Shown here piece after piece: positions 27,703 to 37,349 of a stretch of 64,000 nt of DNA (position 1 is the first letter of the stretch; each line of letters starts with the position of its first letter). This stretch comes from Butyrivibrio sp. AE3004 (lineage in GTDB: Bacteria > Bacillota > Clostridia > Lachnospirales > Lachnospiraceae). Location of the stretch: contig NZ_JNLQ01000002.1 of assembly GCF_000703165.1 (NCBI RefSeq), positions 1,612,001 through 1,676,000 of the forward strand. The letters are read 5' to 3'. Under the pieces are notes generated by a model. The model was not told the DNA's origin, made no database searches, and worked only from the letters and a program-made list of their open reading frames with translations. The position numbers and the translations under genes were made by a program.

Positions 27703-29094
27703 TTATTTGTTACTAAGATACTCGTCAATCCCCTTTGCAGCAGCCTTACCGGCACCCATAGCAAGGATAACTGTTGCAGCACCTGTAACAGCATCACCAC
27801 CGGCAAAAACACCGTCCTTTGAGGTCTTACCGTTTTCTTCTTCAGCAACAATACATCTTCTTCTGTTTACTTCAAGGCCTTCAGTTGTGCTTGAAATAAG
27901 CGGATTAGGACTAGTACCGAGTGACATTATTACAGCATCACACTCTATTTCAAACTCTGAACCGGGTACTTCTACAGGGCTTCTTCTTCCGCTCTCATCA
28001 GGTTCGCCAAGTTCCATTCTTATGCATCTGCATCCTCTAACCCAGCCGTCCTCATTTTCAAGAATTTCTACAGGGTTACAAAGAAGATCAAAAATAATGC
28101 CTTCCTGCTTGGCATGCTCTACTTCCTCTTTTCTTGCAGGAAGTTCTTCTTCACTTCTTCTGTAAACAATATGTACTTCCGCGCCAAGACGAAGCGCTGT
28201 ACGTGCAGCATCCATAGCAACGTTACCACCGCCGACTACAACGCACTTTTTAGGTCTCATTATAGGTGTAGTACTATCAAGTGAAAATGCCTTCATCAGG
28301 TTACTTCTTGTAAGGAACTCATTAGCGGAAAATACACCAAGGGCCTGCTCACCTGGAATATTCATAAATCTGGGGAGACCTGCACCTGATCCAATAAATA
28401 CAGCTTCAAAGCCTTCATCCTTCATTAGTGAATCAATAGTAACTGATTTTCCTATTACTACATCCTTTTCAATTTTAACACCGAGTGATTCAACGTTCTC
28501 AATTTCTTTCTTTACAACAGCATCTTTTGGAAGACGGAATTCAGGAATACCATAAACAAGAACGCCACCTGCTTCATGTAGAGCTTCAAATATTGTTACC
28601 TCATATCCCATTCTTGCAAGGTCACCGGCACAAGTAAGTCCTGCAGGGCCGGAACCGATAATCGCTACTTTCTTGCCCTTCTTCTCCTTTGCACCCTGAG
28701 GTTTAATACCTCTTTCTCTGGCTGTATCAGCAACAAATCTTTCGAGCTTACCTATAGAAACTGCTTCGCCTTTTATTCCGCGGATACATTTTCCTTCACA
28801 CTGACTCTCCTGAGGACATACACGACCGCAAACAGCCGGAAGTGCACTGGACTCACTGATTGTCTGATAAGCTTTTTCAACATCTCCATCCTTAAGTTCC
28901 TGAATGAACTTAGGAATATTTATTGAAACAGGACATCCCTTCACACATTGAGGATTAGGGCAGTTAAGGCATCTTGTTGCCTCATCTATAGCTTCCTGCT
29001 CATTGTATCCCAAACATACTTCTTCAAAATTGGTAGCGCGAACCTTCGGATCCTGTTCGCGAACCGGAACTCTTGTCCAAACATCTTGTGCCAT
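27703..29094 (-). CDS. nfnB: Large subunit of NADH-dependent reduced ferredoxin:NADP+ oxidoreductase (GltD/GltA-like)
   Basis: 463 residues from ATG 29094 (GGAGAT upstream; an in-frame ATG four codons earlier is less likely). N-terminal cysteines CLNCPNPQCVKGCP bind iron-sulfur clusters; GSGPAGLTCAGDLARMG binds FAD, and GGGNVAMDAARTALRLG binds NAD(P)H. It is usually annotated as glutamate synthase small subunit (GltA). Because the next gene upstream is an NfnA-type reductase, the two more likely form NfnAB, which bifurcates electrons between NADPH, NAD+ and ferredoxin in anaerobes. No glutamate synthase large subunit is near, which supports this. Confidence 0.88.
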   Translation of the reverse strand: MAQDVWTRVPVREQDPKVRATNFEEVCLGYNEQEAIDEATRCLNCPNPQCVKGCPVSINIPKFIQELKDGDVEKAYQTISESSALPAVCGRVCPQESQCEGKCIRGIKGEAVSIGKLERFVADTARERGIKPQGAKEKKGKKVAIIGSGPAGLTCAGDLARMGYEVTIFEALHEAGGVLVYGIPEFRLPKDAVVKKEIENVESLGVKIEKDVVIGKSVTIDSLMKDEGFEAVFIGSGAGLPRFMNIPGEQALGVFSANEFLTRSNLMKAFSLDSTTPIMRPKKCVVVGGGNVAMDAARTALRLGAEVHIVYRRSEEELPARKEEVEHAKQEGIIFDLLCNPVEILENEDGWVRGCRCIRMELGEPDESGRRSPVEVPGSEFEIECDAVIMSLGTSPNPLISSTTEGLEVNRRRCIVAEEENGKTSKDGVFAGGDAVTGAATVILAMGAGKAAAKGIDEYLSNK

Positions 29095-29136
29095 TTTTAT
29101 CTCCATTCCGTAAAAACACAGTTTTTCAAATATATC

Positions 29137-30012
29137 TTAGTTACAATTACCACAGCCGCCATGATGGGTATCGCCTTCCTGCTCTTTAAGGGCAAGACGT
29201 CCCTCCTCAGTTGCATAAAGCTTCATACGCTTCATAGCCTGATCAAAGTCTACTTCATGGCCATCAAATTCAGGTCCGTCAACACATGCAAACTTAACCT
29301 TACCACCAACAGTAAGACGGCATGCACCACACATACCTGTTCCATCAACCATGATTGTGTTCATACTTACAATTGTTGGAATACCAAGCTCTTTTGTAAG
29401 CTTACAAACAAACTTCATCATGATCATGGGTCCGATTGCTACGCAGTGATCGTAATGTTTTCCTTCATCATAGAGATCCTGAAGGCACTTTGTAACCATA
29501 CCCTCTCTGCCATATGATCCATCATCGGTAGTAACATAAAGGTTACATACAGATTTAAATCTCTCTTCAAGAATTACGAGGTCCTTGTTTTTTGCACCAA
29601 TGATAACATCGCAATCAACGCCCTGTTCCTTAAGCCATTTTGCCTGAGGATAAACAGGTGCAGTACCAACACCGCCGGCAATAAATACAATCTTCTTCTT
29701 TTTAAGTTCCTCTATATCTTCACTGCAAAGATCAGACGCATTACCTAAAGGTCCAACTACATCTGCAAGGAATTCGCCTGCTTTTTTGCGGCAGATTTTT
29801 CTTGACTCAGCACCAATAGCCTGTACAACAAGCTCAACTGTACCCTTTTCTCTGTCATAATCACAGATAGTAAGAGGTATGCGCTCTCCATCCTCTTCTG
29901 CACGGACAATAAGGAACTGTCCGGGTAAACAAGTGTCGGCTACGCGGGGAGCTTCTACGATAAGCTGATGTATATTCGCAGCTAGCTCATTAGCCTCTAA
30001 AATTTTGAACAT
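29137..30012 (-). CDS. nfnA: Small subunit of NfnAB / FAD-NAD-binding reductase (SudB-like)
   Basis: 291 residues. FAD-binding beta-barrel residues (RIPLTICDYD) come first, then GGVGTAPVYPQ for NAD, and a [2Fe-2S] site with Cys in DGTGMCGACRLTVGGKVKFACVDGPEFD. This is the dihydroorotate dehydrogenase electron-transfer/NfnA family. The C-terminal tail HHGGCGNCN adds two cysteines, as often seen in these proteins. The start ATG has AGGAGG 7 nt upstream. It is followed by nfnB after 42 nt, and a strong promoter lies upstream. Confidence 0.9.
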   Translation of the reverse strand: MFKILEANELAANIHQLIVEAPRVADTCLPGQFLIVRAEEDGERIPLTICDYDREKGTVELVVQAIGAESRKICRKKAGEFLADVVGPLGNASDLCSEDIEELKKKKIVFIAGGVGTAPVYPQAKWLKEQGVDCDVIIGAKNKDLVILEERFKSVCNLYVTTDDGSYGREGMVTKCLQDLYDEGKHYDHCVAIGPMIMMKFVCKLTKELGIPTIVSMNTIMVDGTGMCGACRLTVGGKVKFACVDGPEFDGHEVDFDQAMKRMKLYATEEGRLALKEQEGDTHHGGCGNCN

Positions 30013-30056
30013 TGCTCTCCTCCTGAAATAAAATAATCTAAAAAATATTATTTAAA

Positions 30057-30085
30057 ATAATATATGATATAAAACCTATTTTCAA
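30057..30085 (-). promoter_or_regulatory. Sigma-A promoter of nfnAB
   Basis: TTGAAA (30085-30080) and TATTAT (30062-30057) are 17 nt apart on the minus strand, with a leader of about 40 nt to the nfnA start. Confidence 0.72.
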
Positions 30086-30086
30086 G

Positions 30087-30109
30087 CTTTGACATGTTAA
30101 AGTGTTAAA
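30087..30109. promoter_or_regulatory. Direct and inverted repeat upstream of the nfnAB -35 box
   Basis: TGTTAAA occurs twice (30095-30101 and 30103-30109), one nt apart, and an imperfect palindrome CTTTGACATGTTAAAG spans 30087-30102, abutting the -35 element. The position fits an operator. It vaguely resembles half-sites of the redox repressor Rex but does not match the full Rex consensus. Confidence 0.35.
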
Positions 30110-30115
30110 ATATTA

Positions 30116-31570
30116 TTATCTGTTTGAAATAGTGATTAATGTATACTTGCCGCTTGAATCGTAACCGAGTCTGTTTACTTTTCCGTCATGCGTATTAACA
30201 GCATATAAAAGACCGGTCTCAGCGGTACTCCCATCATTGAAAACATGTGTCTCAACAAATTTGTAATATTGTCCTGACCCTTCTATCTCAATGTCTCCGC
30301 CATAAACATAGTCGTAATATCCTTCTTCGCCTCTAACCTTGCCTGCTGAATCAAGAAGTATATCCAGCTTAAGCAAAATTGATACTATACTCTCCTTGGC
30401 CTGATCAACAGATATAAGTGTTGTATAAGCCAGATGATAATTCCGTTCAACTATTTCACTTATCTTTCCTTCAGCATCAACTGTGGCAAATTTAAATAAG
30501 GTATTTCCTATAGGCATTGATATCGGAGTCAAATATTCCTTGGAATTTACTGTTGGGTCAGTGCCATCTGTTGTGTACACAATTTTGCAGCCGGGATCGC
30601 AAACAGCAACAATCATCGTCGCCTGAGAATACTCTCCGCTTTCTTCCATAATTACCGGTTCTGAAGGTCCAAAATTTTCCAAATGGAATAAAGCTTTTGC
30701 TACCTCACTCTTTATTCCGTATTTATTAATTGTCACAGCCCTGATATTAAAATCGCCCTCTTCATCAAGTATGAGTTCATCATCATACTTAATGCTGCCT
30801 TCATCAGGTTCATTACCGTTAACTGTATAAAATATGTCACCATCTGACTTATTGATTATCCTTATATTGACAGTTTCATCAAAATCGCCGCCATTAGGAG
30901 AAATAAGCGGTGCCTCAGGTATAAAATAAGAATATTTCTCCTTAACGGAAATAATTTTCGTATTCTCTAATAATTCCTGTATTTTTGTATAATCCTCATT
31001 TTCCTGATAATATCCGATAAGCTGATCATATGCGACTTGGGCAACGCTTTCACCATATACTGAATCATCAGTTAAAGCAGAAACTGTGGTTATTGAATCT
31101 TCCACCAAACCTGCTTCTCTCTGATATCCATATTTTTTCATAATCAGTTCCGCTTTTTTGTTTATATCATCTTCTTCAAGATTCTCAATAGCCTTGTTTA
31201 TAAAATCTATTGCATTCCCAAAATCACCTTCGACATAGTATTTTTCTGCCTGCTCTTCATAGCTTTCAGTAGTCTTACTACCATCAAACATAAACAAAAC
31301 AACTACAATAAAAGCAATAATAATACCGATTCCTGTAATTACAGGAATTACAAAGGGCTTCAATTCGTTTTTATTTGCTTTCATTCCAGTAAGCTTTTTG
31401 GTATAAAAAATACTCTCATCTTTAAGGTCGTCAGCTACTCCGGATAACGACTCATTTATTCTGTTTTCAACCTCTGGATCAAATTCCGGAACAATGCGAA
31501 TTTCACTGCCGCATTTTTCACAATAAAGGAGTCCTTCCGGAATTTCCTCCCCACAATTAGAGCATTTCAT
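30116..31570 (-). CDS. Zinc-ribbon membrane protein with TPR-like and CHB_HEX_C repeats
   Basis: 484 residues, function not known. It starts with a zinc ribbon (Cys 3, 6, 17, 20). A transmembrane helix follows at about 72-94, then TPR-like helices (YYVEGDFGNAIDFINKAIE). Two repeats with the pattern IFYTVNGNEPD/IVYTTDGTDPT are characteristic of chitobiase C-terminal (CHB_HEX_C_1) folds. A C-terminal alpha/beta part follows. The long portion after the helix should lie outside the cell. The start has GGAGA 8 nt upstream, inside the folD end. It is the last gene of fhs-folD. Confidence 0.75.
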   Translation of the reverse strand: MKCSNCGEEIPEGLLYCEKCGSEIRIVPEFDPEVENRINESLSGVADDLKDESIFYTKKLTGMKANKNELKPFVIPVITGIGIIIAFIVVVLFMFDGSKTTESYEEQAEKYYVEGDFGNAIDFINKAIENLEEDDINKKAELIMKKYGYQREAGLVEDSITTVSALTDDSVYGESVAQVAYDQLIGYYQENEDYTKIQELLENTKIISVKEKYSYFIPEAPLISPNGGDFDETVNIRIINKSDGDIFYTVNGNEPDEGSIKYDDELILDEEGDFNIRAVTINKYGIKSEVAKALFHLENFGPSEPVIMEESGEYSQATMIVAVCDPGCKIVYTTDGTDPTVNSKEYLTPISMPIGNTLFKFATVDAEGKISEIVERNYHLAYTTLISVDQAKESIVSILLKLDILLDSAGKVRGEEGYYDYVYGGDIEIEGSGQYYKFVETHVFNDGSTAETGLLYAVNTHDGKVNRLGYDSSGKYTLITISNR

Positions 31571-31574
31571 TTAA

Positions 31575-32429
31575 TCATTCTCCGACCGTTCTAAGGGCTG
31601 ATTCTAAGCAATTATTCATAAGCATAGCTATTGTCATAGGTCCTACTCCACCGGGCACGGGAGTTATATAGCTGCATTTAGTTGCAACATTCTCATAATC
31701 AACATCACCACACAGTTTCCCGGTCTCAGAGTTTCTGTTAATACCTACATCTATTACAACCGCACCTTCTTTGACAAAATCCTCTGTAATCATTTTTGCT
31801 TTACCGACAGCAGCAATAAGAATATCTGCTCTTTTACAAACCTCTTTCAGATTTTTTGTCCTTGAATGAGCAACAGTTACGGTAGCATTTTCTCTAAGCA
31901 TAAGAAGAGCCATCGGTTTACCGACAATATTACTTCTTCCGACAATAACGCATTCTTTACCATTTATATCTACATCAGAACGCTTTAAAAGCTGTATTAT
32001 ACCTGCAGGAGTGCAGGAGACAAAGCCGGGTTCTCCAATGCATAATGCGCCTACATTCATAGGATGAAAGCCGTCCACATCTTTTTCAGGTGAAATAGCA
32101 TCTATAACTGTCTTTTCATCTATATGTTTAGGAACAGGCATTTGCACGAGAATACCGTGTACATTTTCGTCTTTATTTAACTTATCAATAAGTGTTAAAA
32201 GCTCTTCCTGAGATGTCTCCTCAGGCAGCTCATACGATAAAGATTTAAAGCCGACATATTCACATGCCTTCTTTTTATTCCTTACATATACCTGTGATGC
32301 AGGATCTGCACCTACAAGAATTACTGCCAGGCATACTTCTATGCCTTTCTCCTCCTTTAGCTGTAATGTTCTTGCCTTTACTTCATCCTTTACCTGTTGA
32401 GAAATAATCTTGCCGTCAATAATATTCAT
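31575..32429 (-). CDS. folD: Bifunctional methylene-THF dehydrogenase/methenyl-THF cyclohydrolase
   Basis: 284 residues, family-typical. It interconverts 5,10-methylene-THF, 5,10-methenyl-THF and 10-formyl-THF. Motifs: YVRNKKKACEYVG with the catalytic lysine, the PVPKH and VDGFHP region, and the NADP loop GRSNIVGKPMA. The start ATG has GAGGAG about 9 nt upstream. It follows fhs by 57 nt and is followed by the zinc-ribbon gene. Confidence 0.97.
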   Translation of the reverse strand: MNIIDGKIISQQVKDEVKARTLQLKEEKGIEVCLAVILVGADPASQVYVRNKKKACEYVGFKSLSYELPEETSQEELLTLIDKLNKDENVHGILVQMPVPKHIDEKTVIDAISPEKDVDGFHPMNVGALCIGEPGFVSCTPAGIIQLLKRSDVDINGKECVIVGRSNIVGKPMALLMLRENATVTVAHSRTKNLKEVCKRADILIAAVGKAKMITEDFVKEGAVVIDVGINRNSETGKLCGDVDYENVATKCSYITPVPGGVGPMTIAMLMNNCLESALRTVGE

Positions 32430-32486
32430 TTAGTGAATCTCCTCATATTTAAATGTATGAATTCTTGAATAAGTAATCTTTGCAAA

Positions 32487-34163
32487 TCAGAACAATCCGA
32501 CTATATTTCCATTGTCATCAACATCTATTTCAAATGCTGCAGGTTTTTTCGGAAGTCCGGGCATTGTCATAATATTACCGGTAAGTGCTACTATAAAACC
32601 TGCCCCGGCTGATACATATGCATCTCGAACATTTATTTCAAATCCTGAAGGTCTTCCCAATAAAGATGGATCATCAGAGAGAGAATACTGTGTTTTAGCC
32701 ATACAAACAGGAAGCTTTCCATATCCCATGTCTACTATTTTCTGTAATTGTTTTTTTGCTGCAGGAGCATATATTACGCCATCTGCTCCGTATATTTCTC
32801 TTGCAATTGTTTCTATTTTCTCTTCAGGAGTAAGCTCATCTTTATAAATAGGAGAATAATTTGAAGGCTTATTTTCAAGTGTATTCAAAACGGCTTTAGC
32901 CAACGCTTCTCCACCTTTACCACCATGCTCCCAAACTTCTGAAATAGCAAAATCGCAGTTTCTTTCTTCACAGAACTGTTTAACAAAAGATATTTCAGCA
33001 TCTGTATCCGTAAGGAAACTGTTAAGTGTAACAACTACAGGAACATTGTACTTCTGGAGATTCTCTATATGCTTTTCAAGATTAACAATACCTTTTTTCA
33101 AAGCTTCGAGATTTTCTTCAGAAAGCTTATCCTTAGGGATTCCACCATTATATTTTAATGCTCTTATGGTAGCGACCAAAACTACAGCATCAGGTTTAAG
33201 ACCATGCATTCTGCATTTAATATCAAGGAACTTTTCTGCACCAAGATCTGCTCCAAATCCTGCTTCGGTAATTGTAATCTCTGACATGCGAAGTGCTGCT
33301 TCTGTAGCTCTTATTGAATTACAGCCGTGTGCAATATTCGCAAAAGGACCTCCATGAACTATAGCAGGTGTATGCTCAAGAGTTTGAACCAGATTAGGTT
33401 TCATTGCATCCTTAAGAAGTGCTGCCATTGCACCTACTGCCTTAAGGTCACCTGCAGTTACAGGTTCGCCTGCATAATTATATGCAACCACAATTCTTGA
33501 AATACGCTCTTTTAGATCATTCATATCTTTTGCAAGACATAAAATAGCCATAACCTCTGTAGCTACGGTTATTACAAAGTGATCCTCTCTTACAACGCCG
33601 TCCATCTTATTTCCCAGGCCTACAACAATGTTTCTGAGAACCCTGTCATTCATATCTTCACATCTTTTAAAGATAATCTGTCTGGTGTCGATCTGAAGTT
33701 CATTACCTTGCTGAATATGATTATCAAGCAATGCCGCTAACAGATTATTGGCAGAAGTAATGGCATGAAAGTCACCTGTAAAATGAAGATTCATGTCATC
33801 CATAGGAACAACCTGTGCGTATCCACCACCGGTAGCTCCACCTTTAATACCAAAGCAAGGCCCTAAAGAAGGCTCACGAAGTGCAATCACAGCCTTCTTT
33901 CCAAGTCTTGATAATGCATCTCCGAGTCCTACGCTTGTAGTTGTTTTGCCCTCTCCTGCGGGAGTAGGATTTATAGCAGTTACAAGAACAAGCTTTCCCT
34001 GCTTATTTGCCTGAATTTTCTTTAGATATTCTTCTGACAGCTTAGCTTTATATTTACCGTATAGTTCAAGGTCATCTTCATCAATGCCAATATTTTCGGC
34101 TACTTTCCTGATTGACCAAAGCTCTGCCTCTCTTGCTATCTCAATATCTGATTTTACTGCCAT
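32487..34163 (-). CDS. fhs: Formate-tetrahydrofolate ligase
   Basis: 558 residues, normal length. It uses ATP to make 10-formyl-THF from formate. The ATP-binding loop [18 protein letters not shown] is followed by [20 protein letters not shown]. Together with folD next to it this forms the methyl-branch interconversions of folate one-carbon units. In Lachnospiraceae it supplies purine synthesis, and in acetogens the Wood-Ljungdahl branch; no acetogenesis genes are near. The ATG has GAGGAG 6 nt upstream. Confidence 0.98.
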   Translation of the reverse strand: MAVKSDIEIAREAELWSIRKVAENIGIDEDDLELYGKYKAKLSEEYLKKIQANKQGKLVLVTAINPTPAGEGKTTTSVGLGDALSRLGKKAVIALREPSLGPCFGIKGGATGGGYAQVVPMDDMNLHFTGDFHAITSANNLLAALLDNHIQQGNELQIDTRQIIFKRCEDMNDRVLRNIVVGLGNKMDGVVREDHFVITVATEVMAILCLAKDMNDLKERISRIVVAYNYAGEPVTAGDLKAVGAMAALLKDAMKPNLVQTLEHTPAIVHGGPFANIAHGCNSIRATEAALRMSEITITEAGFGADLGAEKFLDIKCRMHGLKPDAVVLVATIRALKYNGGIPKDKLSEENLEALKKGIVNLEKHIENLQKYNVPVVVTLNSFLTDTDAEISFVKQFCEERNCDFAISEVWEHGGKGGEALAKAVLNTLENKPSNYSPIYKDELTPEEKIETIAREIYGADGVIYAPAAKKQLQKIVDMGYGKLPVCMAKTQYSLSDDPSLLGRPSGFEINVRDAYVSAGAGFIVALTGNIMTMPGLPKKPAAFEIDVDDNGNIVGLF

Positions 34164-34191
34164 AATCTTCTCCTCTCATCAAAAAACAACT

Positions 34192-34219
34192 ATTTTAAGC
34201 GGTTCGCATTCTCGTACAA
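34192..34219 (-). promoter_or_regulatory. Likely promoter of fhs-folD
   Basis: TTGTAC (34219-34214) and TAAAAT (34197-34192) are 16 nt apart on the minus strand. The ATG of fhs is at 34163, so the leader is about 25 nt. It lies in the only gap between ftsK and fhs. Confidence 0.55.
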
Positions 34220-34252
34220 TACCGAAATTGCATAATCAAAAAACCAAAAGTC

Positions 34253-37198
34253 TTATGATGCGTTATCTATCATTTGTTCAAATTCTTCTTTACTCATCAG
34301 AATACGTCTGGGTTTTGTTCCTTCCTCAGGTCCTACTACTCCGGCGTCACTTAACTGATCCATTATCCTGGCAGCTCTGTTAAAACCAATTTTATATAGT
34401 CTTTGAAGCATACCTATAGACGCCTTTTCTTTTTCAATAATTGCAGCACCTGCCTGTGCAAACAACGGATCAAGATCTGATGCGGAATCAGAAGGTTCTC
34501 CGGAGCCGGAAGACTGTGACGACTTTGATGTCACTTCCATATTGGAAATTTCATCCGAAACATTTCCTCCATAATTTGTTTCTACGCCCTGTGTCTTCAC
34601 AAAATCAGATACATTTGACACTTCATCATCAGACACAAAACATCCCTGAACTCTGGCAGGCTTATTATATCCTCTCGGGAAGAATAACATATCACCCTTA
34701 CCAATCAGTTTTTCAGCTCCATAGCTGTCAAGTATAGTTCTTGAATCCACACCGCTTGATACAGCAAAGGCAATTCTGCTTGGTATATTTGCTTTAATAA
34801 GACCTGTAATTACATCTACTGAAGGCCTCTGTGTTGCTATGATCAGATAGATTCCGGCTGCACGTGCAAGCTGTGTCAGTCTGACGATGGAATCCTCGAC
34901 TTCATTCTTAAACTGCATCATAAGATCAGCAAGCTCGTCGACAATAACTACTATCTCCGGCATTTTCTCCATATCCGGATCATTTGAATTTTCACAAAGA
35001 GCATTGTATCCCTTAAGATCACGGACCTTAGCATTGGCAAACTTCTTATATCTTGTCGTCATCTCAGAAACTGCCCAGTTAAGAGCAGCAGCAGCCTTCT
35101 TAGGATCTGTGACAACCGGAATGAGAAGATGCGGAATACCATTATAAACCGAAAGTTCAACAATTTTGGGATCTATCATTATAAGTCTGACATCTTCAGG
35201 TGACGCCTTATAAATTATACTCATTATAATAGTATTAATACATACAGACTTACCTGAACCCGTTGCACCTGCTATTAAAAGGTGAGGCATTTTAGCAATA
35301 TCCGTAATAACAATTTTTCCGGCAATGTCTTTACCGATTGCTACAGAAAGATTCGATTTGGACTTTTGGAATTCCTCACTTTCTATAAGATCCCTTAATG
35401 CAACTGTTGAATTCTCTTTATTTGGCACCTCGATACCGACTGCTGATTTACCCGGTATTGGGGCTTCTATTCTTATATCAGTAGCTGCAAGATGCATTTT
35501 AATATCATCTGCCAGGTCAACAATTTTTCTCACCTTAACGCCTGCTTCAGGCTGTAATTCATATCTTGTAACAGAAGGTCCCTGACTAATATCAGTGACA
35601 GTTGCATTTACATGGAACATAGAAAGTGTATCCTGTAACGTCATAGCTGTTTCTTTTAGGTATTTTGCAGAATCTCCTTTACCCTTCTGTCCTTTCTTCA
35701 AAAGGTTGAAAGGAGGAAAAACATATTCCATCACAGGCTTTTTTGTTATTTCCTTTTCATGCTCCTGTCTCTTTATCGCAGCCTCTTTATTCTTTGTGCT
35801 TGTAATATAATCAGTACTGTGAACAGCATATTCTCCGTTATAATCAGGAGCAAGGTTTTCAGAATGAATAGGTATATCGTTTAAATTATCTGTTTCTTTT
35901 TCTTCCCTGAGTCTTGCAACAGGCTTATGCTTTCTCACAGCATTCAATGCTTCTAATGCGGCACTGTCGTCATAATCATCGTCATCATCTTCACGATGCT
36001 CTTCAGCCATGGAAGTTTCATCCGCATAGTTTTCTTTAATATCCGTAATTTTTTCTTTTATATCTGTGATTCTATCATTTTCATCACTTGTGATATCATT
36101 TTCAATAAACCTGTCACTGATATCTATCACGTGATGTTCGTTTTCCGCATCCTGTTTAAGGGCAGTTTTCATAACATATTGTCCATCAGGCTGTGCTTCA
36201 GTGGCAAGTCCGGGTCTGAACTTTATCTCATGTATATCATCATGGATTTCCTCATCAGGAATAAAAATCGGAGATTGTTCTTCTTCCTCATAAACAGCAT
36301 CATCTATCCCGTGAATTCTGAATTCCTGCTGTGGCTCGGGTTCAGGCTCGAATATCTCTTCTTTATCTTCGTACTCATCATAATCATCATCCGCATCAAG
36401 AAGCGTATTCATGCTGACTCCTGAAACCTTCTTGTCCATCCTGAGTATTTTCGCATCTTCCTTCTGCTCCAGTAGAAGCTGTTCTTCTTCCTCAAGCCTC
36501 ATTCTTTCTTCTTCGCGGAGTCTCATTCGTTCATCCATGCGCTCTCTGTAATTATTTGCGCTCTGTCTTGTTCTCTCGATCATATGTCTTCCGCCATGCT
36601 TTACACCATCAAGCATAGTTTTCTGAGTAAAAACAGAAACACCTATAAAACCGGCAACAAGCATCAGTATAAGCGTTCCTGCCAATGACAGATTATGATA
36701 TGCCATATATGTTATGCTTCCGCCTATAAAGCCACCCCCATTATGAGCATTTGCGGCACCATTATAGATTTCGGCAGCACTATATGATGTCATTCCTTGT
36801 GTTCTACCTGTAAACAGTTCAAAGAACATCGACAATACAAGGAGTATCAGATATCCCGATAATATTTTTCTTAAGGCAGCAGGACTCGGTCCATTTGAAA
36901 TTAAAAGTGCCCCCGTAGTAAAGATAATAATCGGCAAAATATATGCGATCATACCGAAAATGCCAAACATAACATTGCTGATCGCATTTCCGAAAATACC
37001 GCATATTCCGAAATTACATAAAAATAAAAAGACCGTTAGCGCTGCAAATATAATTAGAGCTATTTCGCTCTTAACTGCATAGTCAAGCGGTTCCGCATTA
37101 TATCTTGACCTTGAGTTTTTTCTTGCTGCTGTTGATCTTTTTCTCGCGTTTGTTTTTCTGCTCGTTGTTGAGCGTTTTCTTGAATTACTTGTAGCCAT
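34253..37198 (-). CDS. ftsK: DNA translocase FtsK/SpoIIIE
   Basis: 981 residues. A basic N-terminus precedes about four transmembrane segments (50-200), then a long acidic and charged linker (about 220-500), then the RecA-like motor with Walker A GATGSGKSVC and Walker B VVIVDELADLMMQ, and the winged-helix gamma domain at the end (QRLYKIGFNRAARIMDQL). It pumps chromosomes through the septum during division or sporulation. Start ATG 37198 (MATSNSRK) has GGGTGA upstream; an in-frame GTG two codons earlier is possible. The linker is unusually rich in Asp and Glu. It runs divergently from the 191-residue gene. Confidence 0.95.
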   Translation of the reverse strand: MATSNSRKRSTTSRKTNARKRSTAARKNSRSRYNAEPLDYAVKSEIALIIFAALTVFLFLCNFGICGIFGNAISNVMFGIFGMIAYILPIIIFTTGALLISNGPSPAALRKILSGYLILLVLSMFFELFTGRTQGMTSYSAAEIYNGAANAHNGGGFIGGSITYMAYHNLSLAGTLILMLVAGFIGVSVFTQKTMLDGVKHGGRHMIERTRQSANNYRERMDERMRLREEERMRLEEEEQLLLEQKEDAKILRMDKKVSGVSMNTLLDADDDYDEYEDKEEIFEPEPEPQQEFRIHGIDDAVYEEEEQSPIFIPDEEIHDDIHEIKFRPGLATEAQPDGQYVMKTALKQDAENEHHVIDISDRFIENDITSDENDRITDIKEKITDIKENYADETSMAEEHREDDDDDYDDSAALEALNAVRKHKPVARLREEKETDNLNDIPIHSENLAPDYNGEYAVHSTDYITSTKNKEAAIKRQEHEKEITKKPVMEYVFPPFNLLKKGQKGKGDSAKYLKETAMTLQDTLSMFHVNATVTDISQGPSVTRYELQPEAGVKVRKIVDLADDIKMHLAATDIRIEAPIPGKSAVGIEVPNKENSTVALRDLIESEEFQKSKSNLSVAIGKDIAGKIVITDIAKMPHLLIAGATGSGKSVCINTIIMSIIYKASPEDVRLIMIDPKIVELSVYNGIPHLLIPVVTDPKKAAAALNWAVSEMTTRYKKFANAKVRDLKGYNALCENSNDPDMEKMPEIVVIVDELADLMMQFKNEVEDSIVRLTQLARAAGIYLIIATQRPSVDVITGLIKANIPSRIAFAVSSGVDSRTILDSYGAEKLIGKGDMLFFPRGYNKPARVQGCFVSDDEVSNVSDFVKTQGVETNYGGNVSDEISNMEVTSKSSQSSGSGEPSDSASDLDPLFAQAGAAIIEKEKASIGMLQRLYKIGFNRAARIMDQLSDAGVVGPEEGTKPRRILMSKEEFEQMIDNAS

Positions 37199-37267
37199 AT
37201 TCACCCATTACTTTTTTCAAAACTTTTCCCAAGCATGTGCTATATAAAAAGGCACATACCATGAAAT

Positions 37268-37276
37268 AGTATATCA
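37268..37276 (-). promoter_or_regulatory. Extended -10 of ftsK
   Basis: TGATATACT on the minus strand is an extended -10 (TG-N-TATACT), about 70 nt before the ftsK ATG. No good -35 is evident. The leader contains a hairpin with arms ATGTGC and GCACAT. Confidence 0.45.
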
Positions 37277-37291
37277 TTTTTACCCTCTTTG

Positions 37292-37300
37292 TGCTATACT
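37292..37300 (+). promoter_or_regulatory. Extended -10 of the 191-residue gene
   Basis: TGCTATACT is an extended -10 about 50 nt before the ATG at 37350. It overlaps the -35 zone of the opposing ftsK promoter, so the two may interfere. Confidence 0.5.
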
Positions 37301-37349
37301 TAACACACTCAATGATAACGTATTTCTATTTTTTGGAGGAAATTCACAT

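Noticed and set aside
27707..28165. 152-residue plus-strand ORF opposite nfnB
   Set aside because: Ser/Pro/Leu-rich antisense shadow of a strongly conserved gene; no ribosome site.
28948..29517. 189-residue plus-strand ORF across nfnA/nfnB
   Set aside because: Antisense to two recognisable genes and it spans their boundary; low-complexity composition.
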